Source: Antitrichia curtipendula (Eukaryota > Streptophyta > Bryopsida > Hypnales > Leucodontaceae). From it: DNA of 64,000 nucleotides. Of the stretch, positions 1-12,162 are shown in pieces. Every line of letters starts with the position of its first letter. The stretch's first letter is position 1. The DNA lies in assembly GCA_951230915.1 (NCBI GenBank), contig OX579638.1, positions 30,852,322-30,916,321 on the forward strand, written 5' to 3'. The position numbers and the translations under genes were made by a program. The notes under the pieces were generated by a model, which ran no database searches, was not told the origin of the DNA, and was given only the letters and a program-made list of their open reading frames with translations.

Positions 1-3000
1 ATAAAAATAATATACTTTTTATGATACTAAGTGTGCTTAGTTGCCATTAGTATTGAATACCAATGCACTTACCTTAGTATGTGGAAAACCTCTTTCACCT
101 ATCTTATTATATTATGTTAGATAACATAATAGTATACATTATTATGACACTGTTTAAATAAGTAATGAAATTTCATAGTCCTATCTATAGGTGTACAATA
201 ATTTGACATTGGACTCTCTTAGTTTTTGATGTTTTGATTGTATACATCTTCCATAATGAATATATAGGTTGTAGTTTATGATTTACATGTAGGTATCACA
301 TTTTGGACAGAGATGATTATGGTTATACATATTTTATATATTAATTTTCAACCATCGCAAGTATCTAAAAATGATTAGTAAAAGTAAAATGAATATTTAT
401 ATTTTACAATGTCAAATTATTATTATAGAGAGAAAAATAATATTTAGAGGAGTTGCTAGTAGAAATTATTAGAATATACTTAATTGTCATAAAAACTTAC
501 TTGAATAATTTTATAATTTTTATTTGATGAGTTTATATTAATTTTGGATTTTTTAAGGAAAAAATATTACTTTTATTCTACATTTAATAGCTCAAGTGTT
601 CCCAAGTCAACTTTGGTTATGTCCAAAAATGAAATCTCAAGCTATCTTTACCTAGGTCAAAACAATCGACTATATTTTTATCATTTTGGATTGAAACATT
701 CATTTATAGTCCAATTTAATCACTTTACAACTTATTTTTATACTAGATATTTCCTTGTTGAGCTCTTTTTCAATAGAATCAAGTGTTTTTCCTTGTACTT
801 TACTAAAGTGTAACTTAACCAGCCTACAATTTATTTATTTTTGAAGAATGGAAATTCTTTTGTTATATTCTAAGCTCAAGTTTATAGTATCTAGATTGCT
901 TTACTTGTAGTCAACTTGCCTTTGACATAGTTGTAAATTAGAGCTCCTAAACTTTGAAAAATCAATTATTGCCATCAAAAGGTTGATTGGAATAATAGAG
1001 TTGCAAAGAGGCATTTAAAGTTGCAAAGAGGCATCTAAAGAGTTGCAAATGTTGGTTTGAAAGGGTTTAGAAAAAATTCCTAGTTACAATGTTTGGAGGC
1101 AAAAAACTAGTTTAAAATTTTCATTGAACAGACTAATCTAGGTCTATAAGATATACTTTGATGAGGCATTTAGTTGGGTATAGGATAAAAGATACATTGG
1201 CCCTTTCTAGGCAATTGGTCTATTTTCTATTTTCTATTTAATTTATTTTTATAAATTTATCATTTTGGACACTAGATTGGACATATTTAGACATTTTTTT
1301 CAATAGAGAGAATTTAGAATCTTATATAAGAATTAAATATAGGGCTCATTTTGGAGTAGCAACTAACCCTTCATTTAGTATGCGACTAAAATTATTAAAT
1401 AAGAATCCTAAAAATACCTTCAATGCAAACAATAAGTGGTCACTATAACTATACTTACATGAACAACAACAACAACAAAAATGTCAAACCAATGTAGCTC
1501 ACAAGAGGCTCAATAATTTGAAGGCCTTTACAATTTTTTCCTTTTACATGGCATTTTTTTATTTACACTGTGCTTTTTAAGTGAGCTAGTAAACCTCTGA
1601 CAATATAATCATGCCATTCTAGGCCAATAAGGAAGCAAAAGAAGCAATTTGGCTTTAGTAATGACCAAAAGCAAGTCTCTTTGTGATTAGAGAATGAAAA
1701 CTTTAAGTGGTTTAGGATTCCAAATACTCCTCTAGAGTTGAGGTGTATGTGTTGGAATTCAAACTTGTACAAAAAAGGGAACATAAAGATGCATGGTGTA
1801 TACCATTGCAATGTCTAGTTACTAGCAAAATTGAAAGATTTAAGATGCTTAAAGAATCATATACTGTCAAAATGGATATTTTTACATAAATGTATTATTT
1901 ATCATCTAGTGCATTTTGCACAAATAAAGTAATAGAAGACACATTTGATGTTTTTAAGATACATTTTAAGGCCATTTTAGGGCCATTTCTTGTGTTGGAA
2001 ACTAGCCACTACTGCCCAAAATAAAATTTTAAGTAATTAAGAAAATAATGGCGTGGCAATAGTTATGCCATGTCAAACTGTTGATTTTGGATGATTTGGC
2101 ATAGTTCCCATGTTCCCAATAGTCTCGGAACTTGGGGCTCTTTACAACCTTGAAATCTCATCTAATGAGTGGTCAAAATAAAAATATAATTTTATTCAAT
2201 TTAAATTATCAACTTACATGGGAAAGCTTAATGCATTGTAAAGTTTAGTGGACTTGAATTGCAGTATAAAAAATGCATGAAAAAGGTAGGAGGCTCTAAA
2301 AAGATCTTGAAATGTTAAATATTTTTGCTAACACAGGGAGGTAGAAGTGTTCAAAAGGCATCATATTAACGTTTTAAAATAGATGTTGATGTGGTCTAAA
2401 ATTGTCCACCAAACCAAAAATGTAGATTTTGAAAGCACGCACCCAAGCAATTTGTCTTTGCAAAGAACCCAAGGTACAAGTAATCTTCTAATAGTTTTTG
2501 TCACACATTATTACTTTTTGTATATAATTGTTGCAAAGTTTTTGAGCTTTGCATTCCAACTACATCATGTGTTTAAATGTTTTAAGAATCTTTCATTGCA
2601 ATTGCATATATATATATCAAGTATCATCTAATACTTTATTATATTTTTGAACATTAAGATATGTAATTGAATTTTTTTTTCTATCAATTTTTTCATTGTG
2701 AATACTAGTATTGTACAATCTACTTATGGTCAATTGAAAGTGTTTGAATTTTTTTCCACACATTCTCATACAAAGTCTAATGTAAGAGTCAACAATTTAA
2801 TACAAAAAAAATTGTCATAACTCTTTGCACTAAAAATGACAATTTAAAGTGGATTTTGAAGAAAAATAGTCATGAACCTTTAGAAGTTAAATCTTTGCAA
2901 ATGTGAAGTTTCAAGCATTCTTCAAATTTTTCAAAATGTTCTTAAATACAAATGTATGTATTTAAGGATTTATACGTCTTTTTATTACAAATCAAGAGGA

Positions 3001-6000
3001 TTTATTCAACAATACTTGGCACATTGAAATAAAAAAATACCTTTATAACAGTCATTAAAATGTTTGCTAGAAAGGAAAAAAAATTGAAGCAATGCAAGTT
3101 GGGTAGAAAAAATATGCCAAAAAAATCAAATTGTCTACCAAGAAGACCCTTTCACTATTGTCTACTACTCTAGGAAAAGTTGTGCCTAACAATATGATGT
3201 CTTCAAATACAGACACACCTAAACTTTATTAAGAGGGACCAATTTCACAAAAGACTCCAACAAAGTTCTAGAGGGAGCCCATTTGCATTATGAAATTGTT
3301 GGATCCAATTCCCAAGGATTTTCAAAGGGTTTCATGCTATGGATTTGATTACTTGCTATTCATACAAGGAAAGCTATATTATTTTTGAAATTTCAATGTA
3401 AACATATGTGGGCAATATTTTATTCATTTTGCAATTCTTTGGGATCACATATAGAAGAAATTATTTTTATAGAAGAATTTTTTACATATGGTCTTCTTTC
3501 CCGTCTATTCTTTGCCAAGTTTTTTTGAAGAAATAATTGCAATTAAGAGGTAATTGTAGGTCTACAATATACAAGCAAATTCATTTTTTTTTTATTGGAC
3601 TCAAATAATTTATAATCTTTATGGCCACATTGATGGAAGACTACCATATCTACGGTTGCTTCAATTTTGGAGACAAGAACACTTGTGAAGAGCAAATGCC
3701 TAAAGCCAAGACCTTTGCATTTACATCTATTTGTGCTTTAGGTTTTGAAAAGAAATGAACTAGATCCTAACTCCTAAGTCCTAAGACACAAAATTCTTCC
3801 TTAGCCCACCCTCCAAAAGAATCCTACCTCTTCTTGATTGTTGTTGTGAACTTCTTTAAATTTTGCCTTTTCATTTTATATAAATAAAAAATTACAATGG
3901 CCACTTTGTCTTCCAATTAGAGTTTTGGGCTTTTTGAATTTTTACAATTCCTTCATTCTATCTAATTGTAGGTCTTTTCATGTTTTGCATTGCCATTTCA
4001 ATGGCGTTGTTTGAGGACCCAACTAAAATTGTGTCATTTTTTGTGTGTTGTAGTGCTTTTGGGGAGGCAATGAAATGTCCAATTGTCCCTCCTAAGGAGC
4101 AACCTTAAGTATATAGAAAAAAGGTGGGGCAAATTTTTCAAAAAAAGGCTAGAGTGCCATCATGGCTCTTATTATGCACTCATAGACTTGAAGGAAATTG
4201 CCTTCAATCACAACACTAAGGCCACCAAGCACTAATCATTCAGATTGGATTGCACAGCCAACACTAGCAATTGTGCCAGGTGCTAGGTAATTTTAGTTTT
4301 CATACTCAATTGTGATGTGAAGGAGTTTTGAATGACCAAGTACTAGAAGGAAGTTGTATTTTTTGTGGCAAGTTTAAAAACTTGGGCATATATTAAGTCT
4401 GACTTGAAACATGTCTATTATGAATATCTAAAAAAATCCATCAAACTTGACATGGCAAAAAATGAGGAAATCAAGAAAAATGTGCCATATTTTTAGAAGA
4501 ACGTCACAACAAATATGGTCAAAGAAAGTGCCAAAAGTGTGCCATATGGCAGCCACGTCACCTCTACTTAAGCGCCACATAGGTGGATAGTGCTACATGG
4601 GATTTTTTTCACCTGACTGGAAGATAATGTGGCAGTAGATATAGCACTTGACATTGTGTTGTCTAAGAAAATTAAGAGTGTTTGAGCAATGTCAACTTCG
4701 ATGTCTAGATGTTTTTTGAGACATTTTTTGAAACATCAACTTTGGCATCCAAACATTTTGTGATATCATCTTTGATATAAATCATACAAAGTACACCACA
4801 AAATAGACCATATAGAATACACAACATCATACACAATATGCCATATATAGTACATCGCATTTTGTATTTATGTCGCATGGCTTGAAAAGTCATTTATTGT
4901 GAATATATTGAGAAGCCAAGATAAATTATTTTATGCAAGTGGGATGTTGGAAGAGAAAACAAACCGTATGTTATATGTGAATTTTCTGAATTTTACAAAG
5001 TTGTCAAAGTCGACGTCAAAAAAAAATTTGGACATCTCAATTGATATAGCAAAAAACATTTGGATGTCTTAGTTGATATCACAAAAACATTTGGACATCT
5101 CAATTGATGTCTCAATTGACATCTAAATAGATGTCTAAAAAAGCAGTGTTCATATTTTTAGATGGAGCCAAAGTGTGCTAATGTAGCATGCCACTTTATT
5201 ATTGTTGAATGCCATGCTACTCAAATGCCATATTAGGTGCCATTTTTTAATTTGATAGTTTTTAATTTTTAATTTAAAAAAACACAAGTCACATGAATGC
5301 CCTTCTCCTATGTTTTTACATTTGGTCAGGGTTTTAGCTCAATCCACAATAACTTTCACCAATTTACTCAGTTAAAATCAAAACCTCTTGCCAAAAGTAG
5401 CAATTTTATGTTTTCTTGGATGCTGTACACAATGTGACTATGTTTTTTCTTATATCTTCCGAAACATCACTATTGCAAAAGATATCAACTTGTTTTACCT
5501 TTGACATCCCAACATTTTTTGGAACATCCAACTCCATTCTGCCTCTCATAGCTCCAATTCCATCTTTATTCTTATGTTTTGAAAAATATACATGTTTGTT
5601 GCTAATGTCTAAAATAACAAGGGTTCCTACTAGTGAGAGTTGTTGTTGTCCATTAGCTTGCACAATAATTTGTTGGGAAGCCTCTTTAGTTTCACTACTT
5701 CCATGAGAGGTGCCAAATGTGCTTCAACAAAGGGCACTCAACGGCCAAATCTCGTTCATTTGTTTTCTAGCAATGCCCAATCAATGTTGTGCAATTTGGG
5801 ATAATGACTTTCATTTTTGCTGGTTCTGGTTTGTAAGGCGTTCAACCGCCTAAAGCCTTTAACATACTAGTTTGCATTTAATTTCCATTTTTATTTATTA
5901 AAGTGCCGTTGTTTCCTTACTTTGCTGTAATTGTGGGGTTTGCAATTATTGCTTTGATTTTTGTTTCACATAATCACATTGTGTACTTGCAAGATGAAGA

Positions 6001-6587
6001 TTGTCCATTGTTTTAGATTATTGATTAGGATTTAAGGGTATTTAAATTTGACGTCTTGCGTGTATGAGATTTCTTGCACTCTCTTTATTGGAGTTTTCAT
6101 TGTTTGGTAAATTGAGATTTCTCTAAATGTTTTTTTTATGGGAGTGGATTGAGGTTTTTGTTTCTATAGCTATTCAATCAAGGTCAGAAATTGATAGGAT
6201 GGAGGAATCCAATCTTGTTGATGTAGGATTGGTTGTTGCTACAAATATGGTTCATCTGAGTAAGGCTGTGATATAGAGGGAAAAGAAGTTTCCTCAGCTT
6301 GAAAAAGAGAAGAAAGTTGCCGCATGAAAGAAAATTTGAAAAATAGTCAATTGATAAAGGCAAGGGGGGATGACAAAGCACGGTAGAAGACAAATATGCA
6401 GGCTTATTTCATGCATTTACGCAATCTAGAGAATTATAGAGATGCTCTAGTGACTGGTGACAAGAAGTATATTTGTGAACTAGCTTAGCAGTTTATTGGA
6501 AGCTCAAGGCTATGATCAAAATGGCCTACTTGAGGTATTGGAGTCTAGACACATCTTTCAAAGCAATGTTGAAAAAAACAAAGCTTC
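1..6587. other. AT-rich intergenic stretch, no gene seen
   Basis: No open frame here reads like a protein on either strand; the short ORFs are what AT-rich DNA gives by chance. Visible structure is minor: a short tandem duplication of a GTTGCAAAGAGGCAT-type unit near 1010-1050, and a degenerate run of 'acatctcaattgat'-type units near 4690-5120, listed separately. The last ~400 bases before the CACTA MITE contain fragments that might be a decayed upstream part of the transposase relic that follows, but I could not follow a frame through them. Confidence 0.6.
4690..5120. repeat. Degenerate short tandem repeats (ACATCTCAATTGAT type)
   Basis: Units of roughly 30 bp built around 'tttggacatctcaattgat' and 'cacaaaaacatttggatgtc' recur three to four times between about 5020 and 5120. 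Weaker related pieces with 'gacatttttgaaacatcaac' occur at 4690-4780, and similar words reappear near 5450-5540. It looks like an old minisatellite; no coding frame is evident. Confidence 0.4.
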
Positions 6588-6590
6588 TAT

Positions 6591-6782
6591 CACTAGTAGA
6601 AAACGCAGGAATTTTGACAAAATTCTGTTGATTTGGACGTGTTGATCCGGTCACTGTTTTGTTGATTTCAACAGAAATCTATTAATTGTAACAGATTTCT
6701 GTTGAAATCAACAAAACAGTGACCGGATCAACACGTCCAAATCAACAGAATTCTGTTATAATTCTTGCGTTTTCTACTAGTG
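6591..6782. mobile_element. CACTA-type MITE, 192 bp, TSD TAT
   Basis: The element starts CACTAGTAGAAAACGCA and ends with the reverse complement of the same sequence. Almost its whole length is one long inverted repeat: the left arm with 'tgttgatttggacgtgttgatccggtcac' words is mirrored on the right. It is flanked by a perfect 3-bp duplication TAT (6588-6590 and 6783-6785), the signature of CACTA (EnSpm) elements. There is no coding capacity. A shorter relative lies at 52844-52973, and two more diverged elements with the same ends lie at 33794-34894 and 42599-42847. It sits immediately upstream of a hAT-like transposase relic but belongs to a different superfamily. Confidence 0.9.
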
Positions 6783-8689
6783 TATCATAGTCTTGCATGC
6801 AACCCTAGGGCAATCTTTCTTTCTAGCGATGATTTTACCACATTAGTTGACTTTCAAATCTCCTCCAAGAACGAGGAATCCTCTAAATTTGATGACTCTG
6901 AGATTCCTCCCACCTTAAGGGCATGAAGATGACTACAACCTCACGCATAAATTTCAAATGGAGTAGTCTGCAAATGTCCGTGGGCTGAAATGGTACTAGT
7001 GTTTGATGGTATACTCCACATAGTGCGATGTTGGGTTTGTAGAGAGATGGAGAAGAAGCTTTACATGATGGACCCCAAACTCAATACTTTGCAAGTACAG
7101 AAGAAGACTTAGAAGAGGGCAAAGCTCAAGAAAAAATTGACATTATATACAGGCAAGCAACCCACATCTGTCTTGGAGTAGATCAACTCCAACAACAACA
7201 TGGAATTGAGGAAGAAACGGGTGCAGCTCACTATATTATTCTAGATTCTCAATGACGATAGGCCAATGGTTGAGCTCACTTTCCAACTTGGCCTTTACAA
7301 ATTGCTTGACGTTCTTAATTTGTTTAGATTGCACTAGATTGACAGGCTTAGTTAGATTATAGCTTCTCTCACATATAGTAGACTGTTCATGACAAAATAA
7401 AATGCATTATTGTGTCTACCCAATTTCTTGCAATCACAATTGATGAGATCACTGCAACTATGTAGTAGTGCATTGCTACGTTATATAGAATTGGACTCGT
7501 GTGCCCATGCTTGAATCGCTGTAGAAACTAGAGTTTGATGGGGCTTTGGCCAAAAATTCAATTTCTTTAATTATTTTGGCGTTGAACGTTAAAGCAATCT
7601 TGGTTGTCGAAGCCATTTTGTCCAAGCTCATTTATTTTGGTACTGATGGAGTTTCTGCCTTCTAGGATTACAAAAGTGGAATGACCAAACAGATACAAAG
7701 TAACTATACACTTTTTAATTAAGGCGCTCACTGCATGGCCCATGGGTGCAATTTTGTGTTCAAAACATTGTCCAGTTTGGACTTAAAATAAGCCATTGAG
7801 GACTTGCTTCAAGTTTGCCACAATTACTTTGCATTTAGCCCAAAGAAGTTTGTAGAGTTCTACATCTTTGTACTAAGAATGGAAACAAAAGGCTTCAAAT
7901 TGCTAAAAGATGTCTCTATACATTGGATTTTTTGAATAGATCATTTTTTGCAATTGCTCAACAAGTATTGTTCTATAGTGATGAAGATGAATGTAGATGT
8001 GAATTACACCAAAAATATGGTAAGATTGAAATTCCAACATCCTTTTATAGCTTGTTCTTTCACTTAGATCACTGCATTGTTGTTTTCAATAGCTTTAGTT
8101 CTTGTTGTTTTTGCTTTTGTAATGTAATGCTAACTGCCTATTCTTTTACATATGTATGAGCTAATTACTAGCTTTGTTGGTTGTGATAAAAAAAAGCATG
8201 CGGGAGTGAAGGTCAATGATGTCTTGGTCAAGTTGATTAATCTTTACGTAGTTATGTTCTATTGGGGATGACATGTTTGCTGCCCTTGCTAGAGAGCATC
8301 GATCATCTTGTGTTGTTTGCCTAAAAATGAGAGGTGTTCATTTTTGCTTTTGTGGTAGCTCTAAAAGTTTGTCAAGGGCAGTTGTACAAGCTTTATGCAG
8401 ACAATGAACATGCATTTGCAATAGAAGACTTATGATCATTCAAATAATTATTTCAGTGCTCCCATGAACAAATACACTTCAAGAGGGTGGCCTTGTCGGT
8501 GGATTTGAATGCTGTTGACCAAATCTCACATCTAGCCTTTTTTGCATGTGATCACACTGTGTTTGCATTGCATGAGGGCCACTTTTTCACACACAAATCA
8601 TTTGCAAAAATTGTTAGTGCCGTCAAAGTTGAGTGCAAAGCTATGTGTTATTTGCTTAATTTTGACTGCCTTACATTTTGCTTATCTTT

Positions 8690-10440
8690 TTTTGTGATGG
8701 CCAAATGCATAAACATACATAGGTAATCTCTCAATGGCGTTTTCTTGTTTAGTTTCCTATGGTAGCAAAGTGACAACATTGTCATTGTTGACCATTTGGC
8801 CAACAATTCTTTAGGTAAATAGTATGTGAAAGTGAAGATAAGGTATATGTAAGAAGTAATCCCTTGCGTTCTTTGTATTCTTTTCCTATTTGAATTTGTT
8901 TTTGGATGGTCAACTAGACAGCACTTTGTGAAGGTGAAGATACACATTGAAGTAACTGGTAATTAACTGACATTTGTTCTTAGATTGTTTTGCAAGTCAC
9001 AATTTTTTAGAGGGTGGCCATTTGGCCATCACTTTGTGAAATGTGAAGATAAAGATAACTAGTTATCGGTCAGCCTTGACCACTTCTTTATTTTCAGTTT
9101 ACATTTTTGTGTTTGAAAGGCCATCCGACCACCACAATGTGCAAGTAAAGGTATATAGCTAGCAATTCAAATATTCAATAAGGTGCCCAATTTCTTTGTT
9201 CTATTTTGTATTTTTTGAAGTGGCCATGTAGCCACCACTGTCTAGAGGTGAAGGTACTCAGCTAGTTAGAGTAGTTTCTTGAGGTAAGTGGTAAGCTTTT
9301 AGATTTTTTGAATTCCAATTTATAATTTTTTTTTGGATGGCCGTCTAGCCACCACTTTATGCAAGTAAAAGTATACAACTAGCTGCTTCAAGTTTGTAAT
9401 AGGGTTGTTGCAAGAAATACTTCACGTTTTCTAGCCAAAACTGCATTTTTTGGCCACAAGACTAGCAATACTATGCAGTACTACCAATACTATGTTTTAG
9501 CAGCACCCTGACAAATCTCAATCGTCGATTCTAGGCACCTGCAGATCTAACCGTTGATTTAATACTATGTTGTACTATGTTGTACTATGCAGTACTACAA
9601 ACTACTACAGAAACCACTAGGAGCAGAAAATAGCAGAAAAGGGATATGTGGAGTTTTTCATTTTTAATAATTCAAAAAAAATTCAAAAAACTTCTATATA
9701 AAAAGTCATTTCTCTAGAAAAGAGTGCACTTGCATTGCACCAAAAAATTCAAGAAGGAAATTTTTTTCCTCTTTGTAGCCTCTGCACAAAGGAAGGTCAC
9801 TTTGACATCATTTGTGCAACGGACATGTTGCTAGTTTAAAAAAACTTCGGTCAATCCCTGTAATGTTAGTAGAATTCCTATGTGTCCAGTTTGTGGCCTT
9901 AAATTTGCAATTTTGGGTCAGAAATAGGACTAAAACCTCCAAAATGCCCAAGGTAGACACCCAATCGGGAGCAGTTTAAAAATAGTAAGCTAATTTTTTA
10001 AAAATTCAAAAAATCACAAATTGTTTGAAACTTTTGTAGCTACCTTCACTCCAAATTTCACGTCCACCGGACAAAGTATGCAAAAGTTACAAGCCAAAAA
10101 GTACCCGTTTAAGGGCAAGGGGACAAGAAATAGGACAAGTGTTTCTTGCAACTACCCAATAAGGTATGTGCTATCTATCTAGTATCTACCTTTTGATTTG
10201 ATTTTTTTTGGTGGCCATCTAGACACCACTTTCTGCAAGTAAAAATACATGTCTACTAGCTTGAGGTAAAGAGTAACCTCTACATTGTATATTTACCAGT
10301 TTGAATTGTATTTATGGGTGGCCATTTGGCTACCGCTTGGTGAAGGCATACCTCAAGTAATCACAAGCCTTTTGGATTCATATTCTTCATGTTTTGTTTT
10401 TTAGGATAGCCGTTATTAACCTTGGCCCCTGTAGAATATA
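8690..10440 (+). repeat. Tandem array of ~105-116 bp units inside the transposase relic
   Basis: A core like 'ggatggccatctagccacc' followed by 'actttgtgcaagtgaagg' recurs at about 8904, 9013, 9118, 9219, 9335, 10210, 10317 and 10404, with weaker copies near 8695 and 8785. Spacing is 101-116 bp for most steps (87 for the last) once the 756 bp element at 9402-10157 is removed. The array lies exactly between two parts of the hAT transposase that should be adjacent (ending VECKAM and resuming CFPSNGVMD), so it may be an expanded intron or an insertion. Units are diverged and have no conserved frame. Confidence 0.7.
9402..10157. mobile_element. Non-autonomous TIR element, 756 bp, TSD AATA
   Basis: Terminal inverted repeats of about 21 bp begin GGGTTGTTGCAAGAAATAC on the left and GGGTAGTTGCAAGAAACAC on the complement of the right end. 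Flanks are AATA on both sides (9398-9401 and 10158-10161). A sister unit of the surrounding array (near 9171) has the uninterrupted word 'caataaggt', which supports this as the empty site. The interior is AT-rich with 'ctatgcagtactac' words and no ORF. A GGG start resembles some Harbinger/Tourist ends, but those have 3-bp TWA duplications, so the superfamily is left open. Confidence 0.72.
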
Positions 10441-11345
10441 AATGCGGCTCAATAGTTAATTCATGAGCCGAAATCATGTTTCCCTTCTAATGGAGTCATG
10501 GACGTTTTGGATATGGTTTATCAACAGTATTAGCTTCAAACCAGCTATGAAGTGACTTTCCGCAAGTACCTTGATGTCATAAAGAAGAATTTTGGAGAAT
10601 ACAAGTGGATTTATACAAATGATGGCAGTAAGTTTGTGCCACCTTTGTTGGATTGTTTTCAGCTAAAATGCCAACAAACCTTCTTTGAGATGGCTATGCT
10701 ATTGAATGCATTAGGGAAAGAATGAGGCCTTAACAAAGTTGCTTCCCCTTCCTGAACACTAAACCAATCAAAATCAGCAGCCAACAAGAATAAAAATGAA
10801 TATTTAAAAAAAATCAAAATCAAAAGTTAATATTAAATTATATAAAGTTATTTTTGAATCAACAGTCTAAGGTGGTCAATCATTAGCCACCTCGGATTTT
10901 ATTTTTATTTTTGTTTTTAAAATATCTTATTTGTACTCTTTTTTTTTGCATGTGCTGTTCTAGTTTAAATCTGCATTTGAATTCTTTTAATTTTTAATTT
11001 TTAATTTGAAAAAAAATCAACAGTTATTGTTAGTCAAAAATTGCGGCCTTCTACTGGCCTCATTGTGCTCCTAATGCTATGACAACTATAGATCTGCCCT
11101 TCCTTGTAAATCCCCTATTAAAGATGTGGAGGTCTTTGGACGCTAACTCCACTTTAGTCATAAATTTCAAAGAATACGTCAAACTCACTGAAATTGCAAT
11201 GATTCATGTCTTGGGCTTTGTAGAAGGCAAATGTTGTTTTTTGCCTTATCATTTCTAAAGGACAAATGCAGAATCAATTGAATGCCAACTTGTCTGTTGT
11301 AGCTGGTATAAAAGTGTACACATTGCGTACATTTTTTTTATAAAG

Positions 11346-12157
11346 AATGTTTCTAGTAGTGGCTTAGTTCAATTGAACAACAACGCTATAGAGTGATAGA
11401 GAGTAGCTTTGCTTAGTATTGTAGTAATCATCCTTGCATGTTCATTGAGTATGCTCTACACAATAGCCCTTTTGTTTCCATCATCCGTGCATGGTAATAA
11501 AATTTGTTTTATACATCATTTTCGTTTAGTGAAAGATTTTTTATTTTTATGTTTGTGTGCATTATTTCTAACACAATGAATGATGGATACTTCAGTTTCA
11601 ATTTTTGGTTTAGAGACTCTGATCACTTTGTTATCTTTGGAATTTTTGATAAGCAGTAATTACTTTCATTGCTCATTGCTTGAAATGATTTAAATGTGGA
11701 CAAATTTTTACTTGAGCGTTGGAGTGTGTTTTGTGTTTTGTAGGTCCAAATGTTAAACAATTTGCAAGGCGAGAGTATTTTTTCCATGTATAGGATTGTA
11801 GATGATTTCCTTTCTTGTTTTTCTTAGGTCAAGCATTGTACATATTTAGTCTTTTGTCAACATACTTCATTTTTTGGTTCATGATTCTATTCATTGAAAA
11901 ATCTCTATTGCAATGAAGGTCAATTGGACTTACTTCTTCATGTTGTTGATGCTTCCACCCTACTTTGAAAATTGCTAGCAATGCCTAATGAATGCCTAAT
12001 GAACTTCAAAAAAATTTGAAGTGCTTGCCTAATGAATTCCATGCAGAAAAAACTTAATGCCAATGCTTTCATTGCATAAAGAAAAGGTCACCAAGCTTTA
12101 AAATCCCGCACTCATGGGCCACCTTCACTTACAGCCTTAATGGACAAAATGAGCCAT
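11346..12157. other. Non-coding AT-rich stretch
   Basis: The 800 bases between the hATC-like end and the first giant LTR have no ORF of note and no recognised repeat. They may include the 3' non-coding end of the hAT element, but I could not find a matching terminal inverted repeat upstream of 6.9 kb. Confidence 0.5.
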
Positions 12158-12162
12158 ATAAT

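Larger units (their letters stand above)
6930..11345 (+). pseudogene. hAT-like transposase relic (zinc finger, DUF4371-like core, hATC end)
   Basis: Reading the + strand in shifting frames gives a colinear set of fragments. Near 6960-7090 is a CxxC-type segment (CWVCREMEKKLYMMDPKLN). At ~7640-8000 is a core with FGTDGVSAF, HCMAHGCNFVFKTLSSL and FVLRMETKGFKLL. At ~8400-8650 is a segment with CSHEQIHFKRVA, HLAFFACDHTVFALHEG and SAVKVECKAM. At ~10470-10740 is VMDVLDMVYQQY followed by KYLDVIKKNFGEYKWIY. At ~11100-11330 is an hATC-like end with EYVKLTEIAMIHVLGFVEG. From family knowledge this order (N-terminal zinc finger, DUF4371-like catalytic core, C-terminal dimerisation region) fits hAT transposases, nuclear enzymes that cut and paste DNA. 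There are many stops and frameshifts, and a tandem array plus another element interrupts the gene between 8.69 and 10.44 kb, so it is inactive. The exact N-terminus and the element's own termini were not found. The family call rests on remembered motifs, not alignment. Confidence 0.7.
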
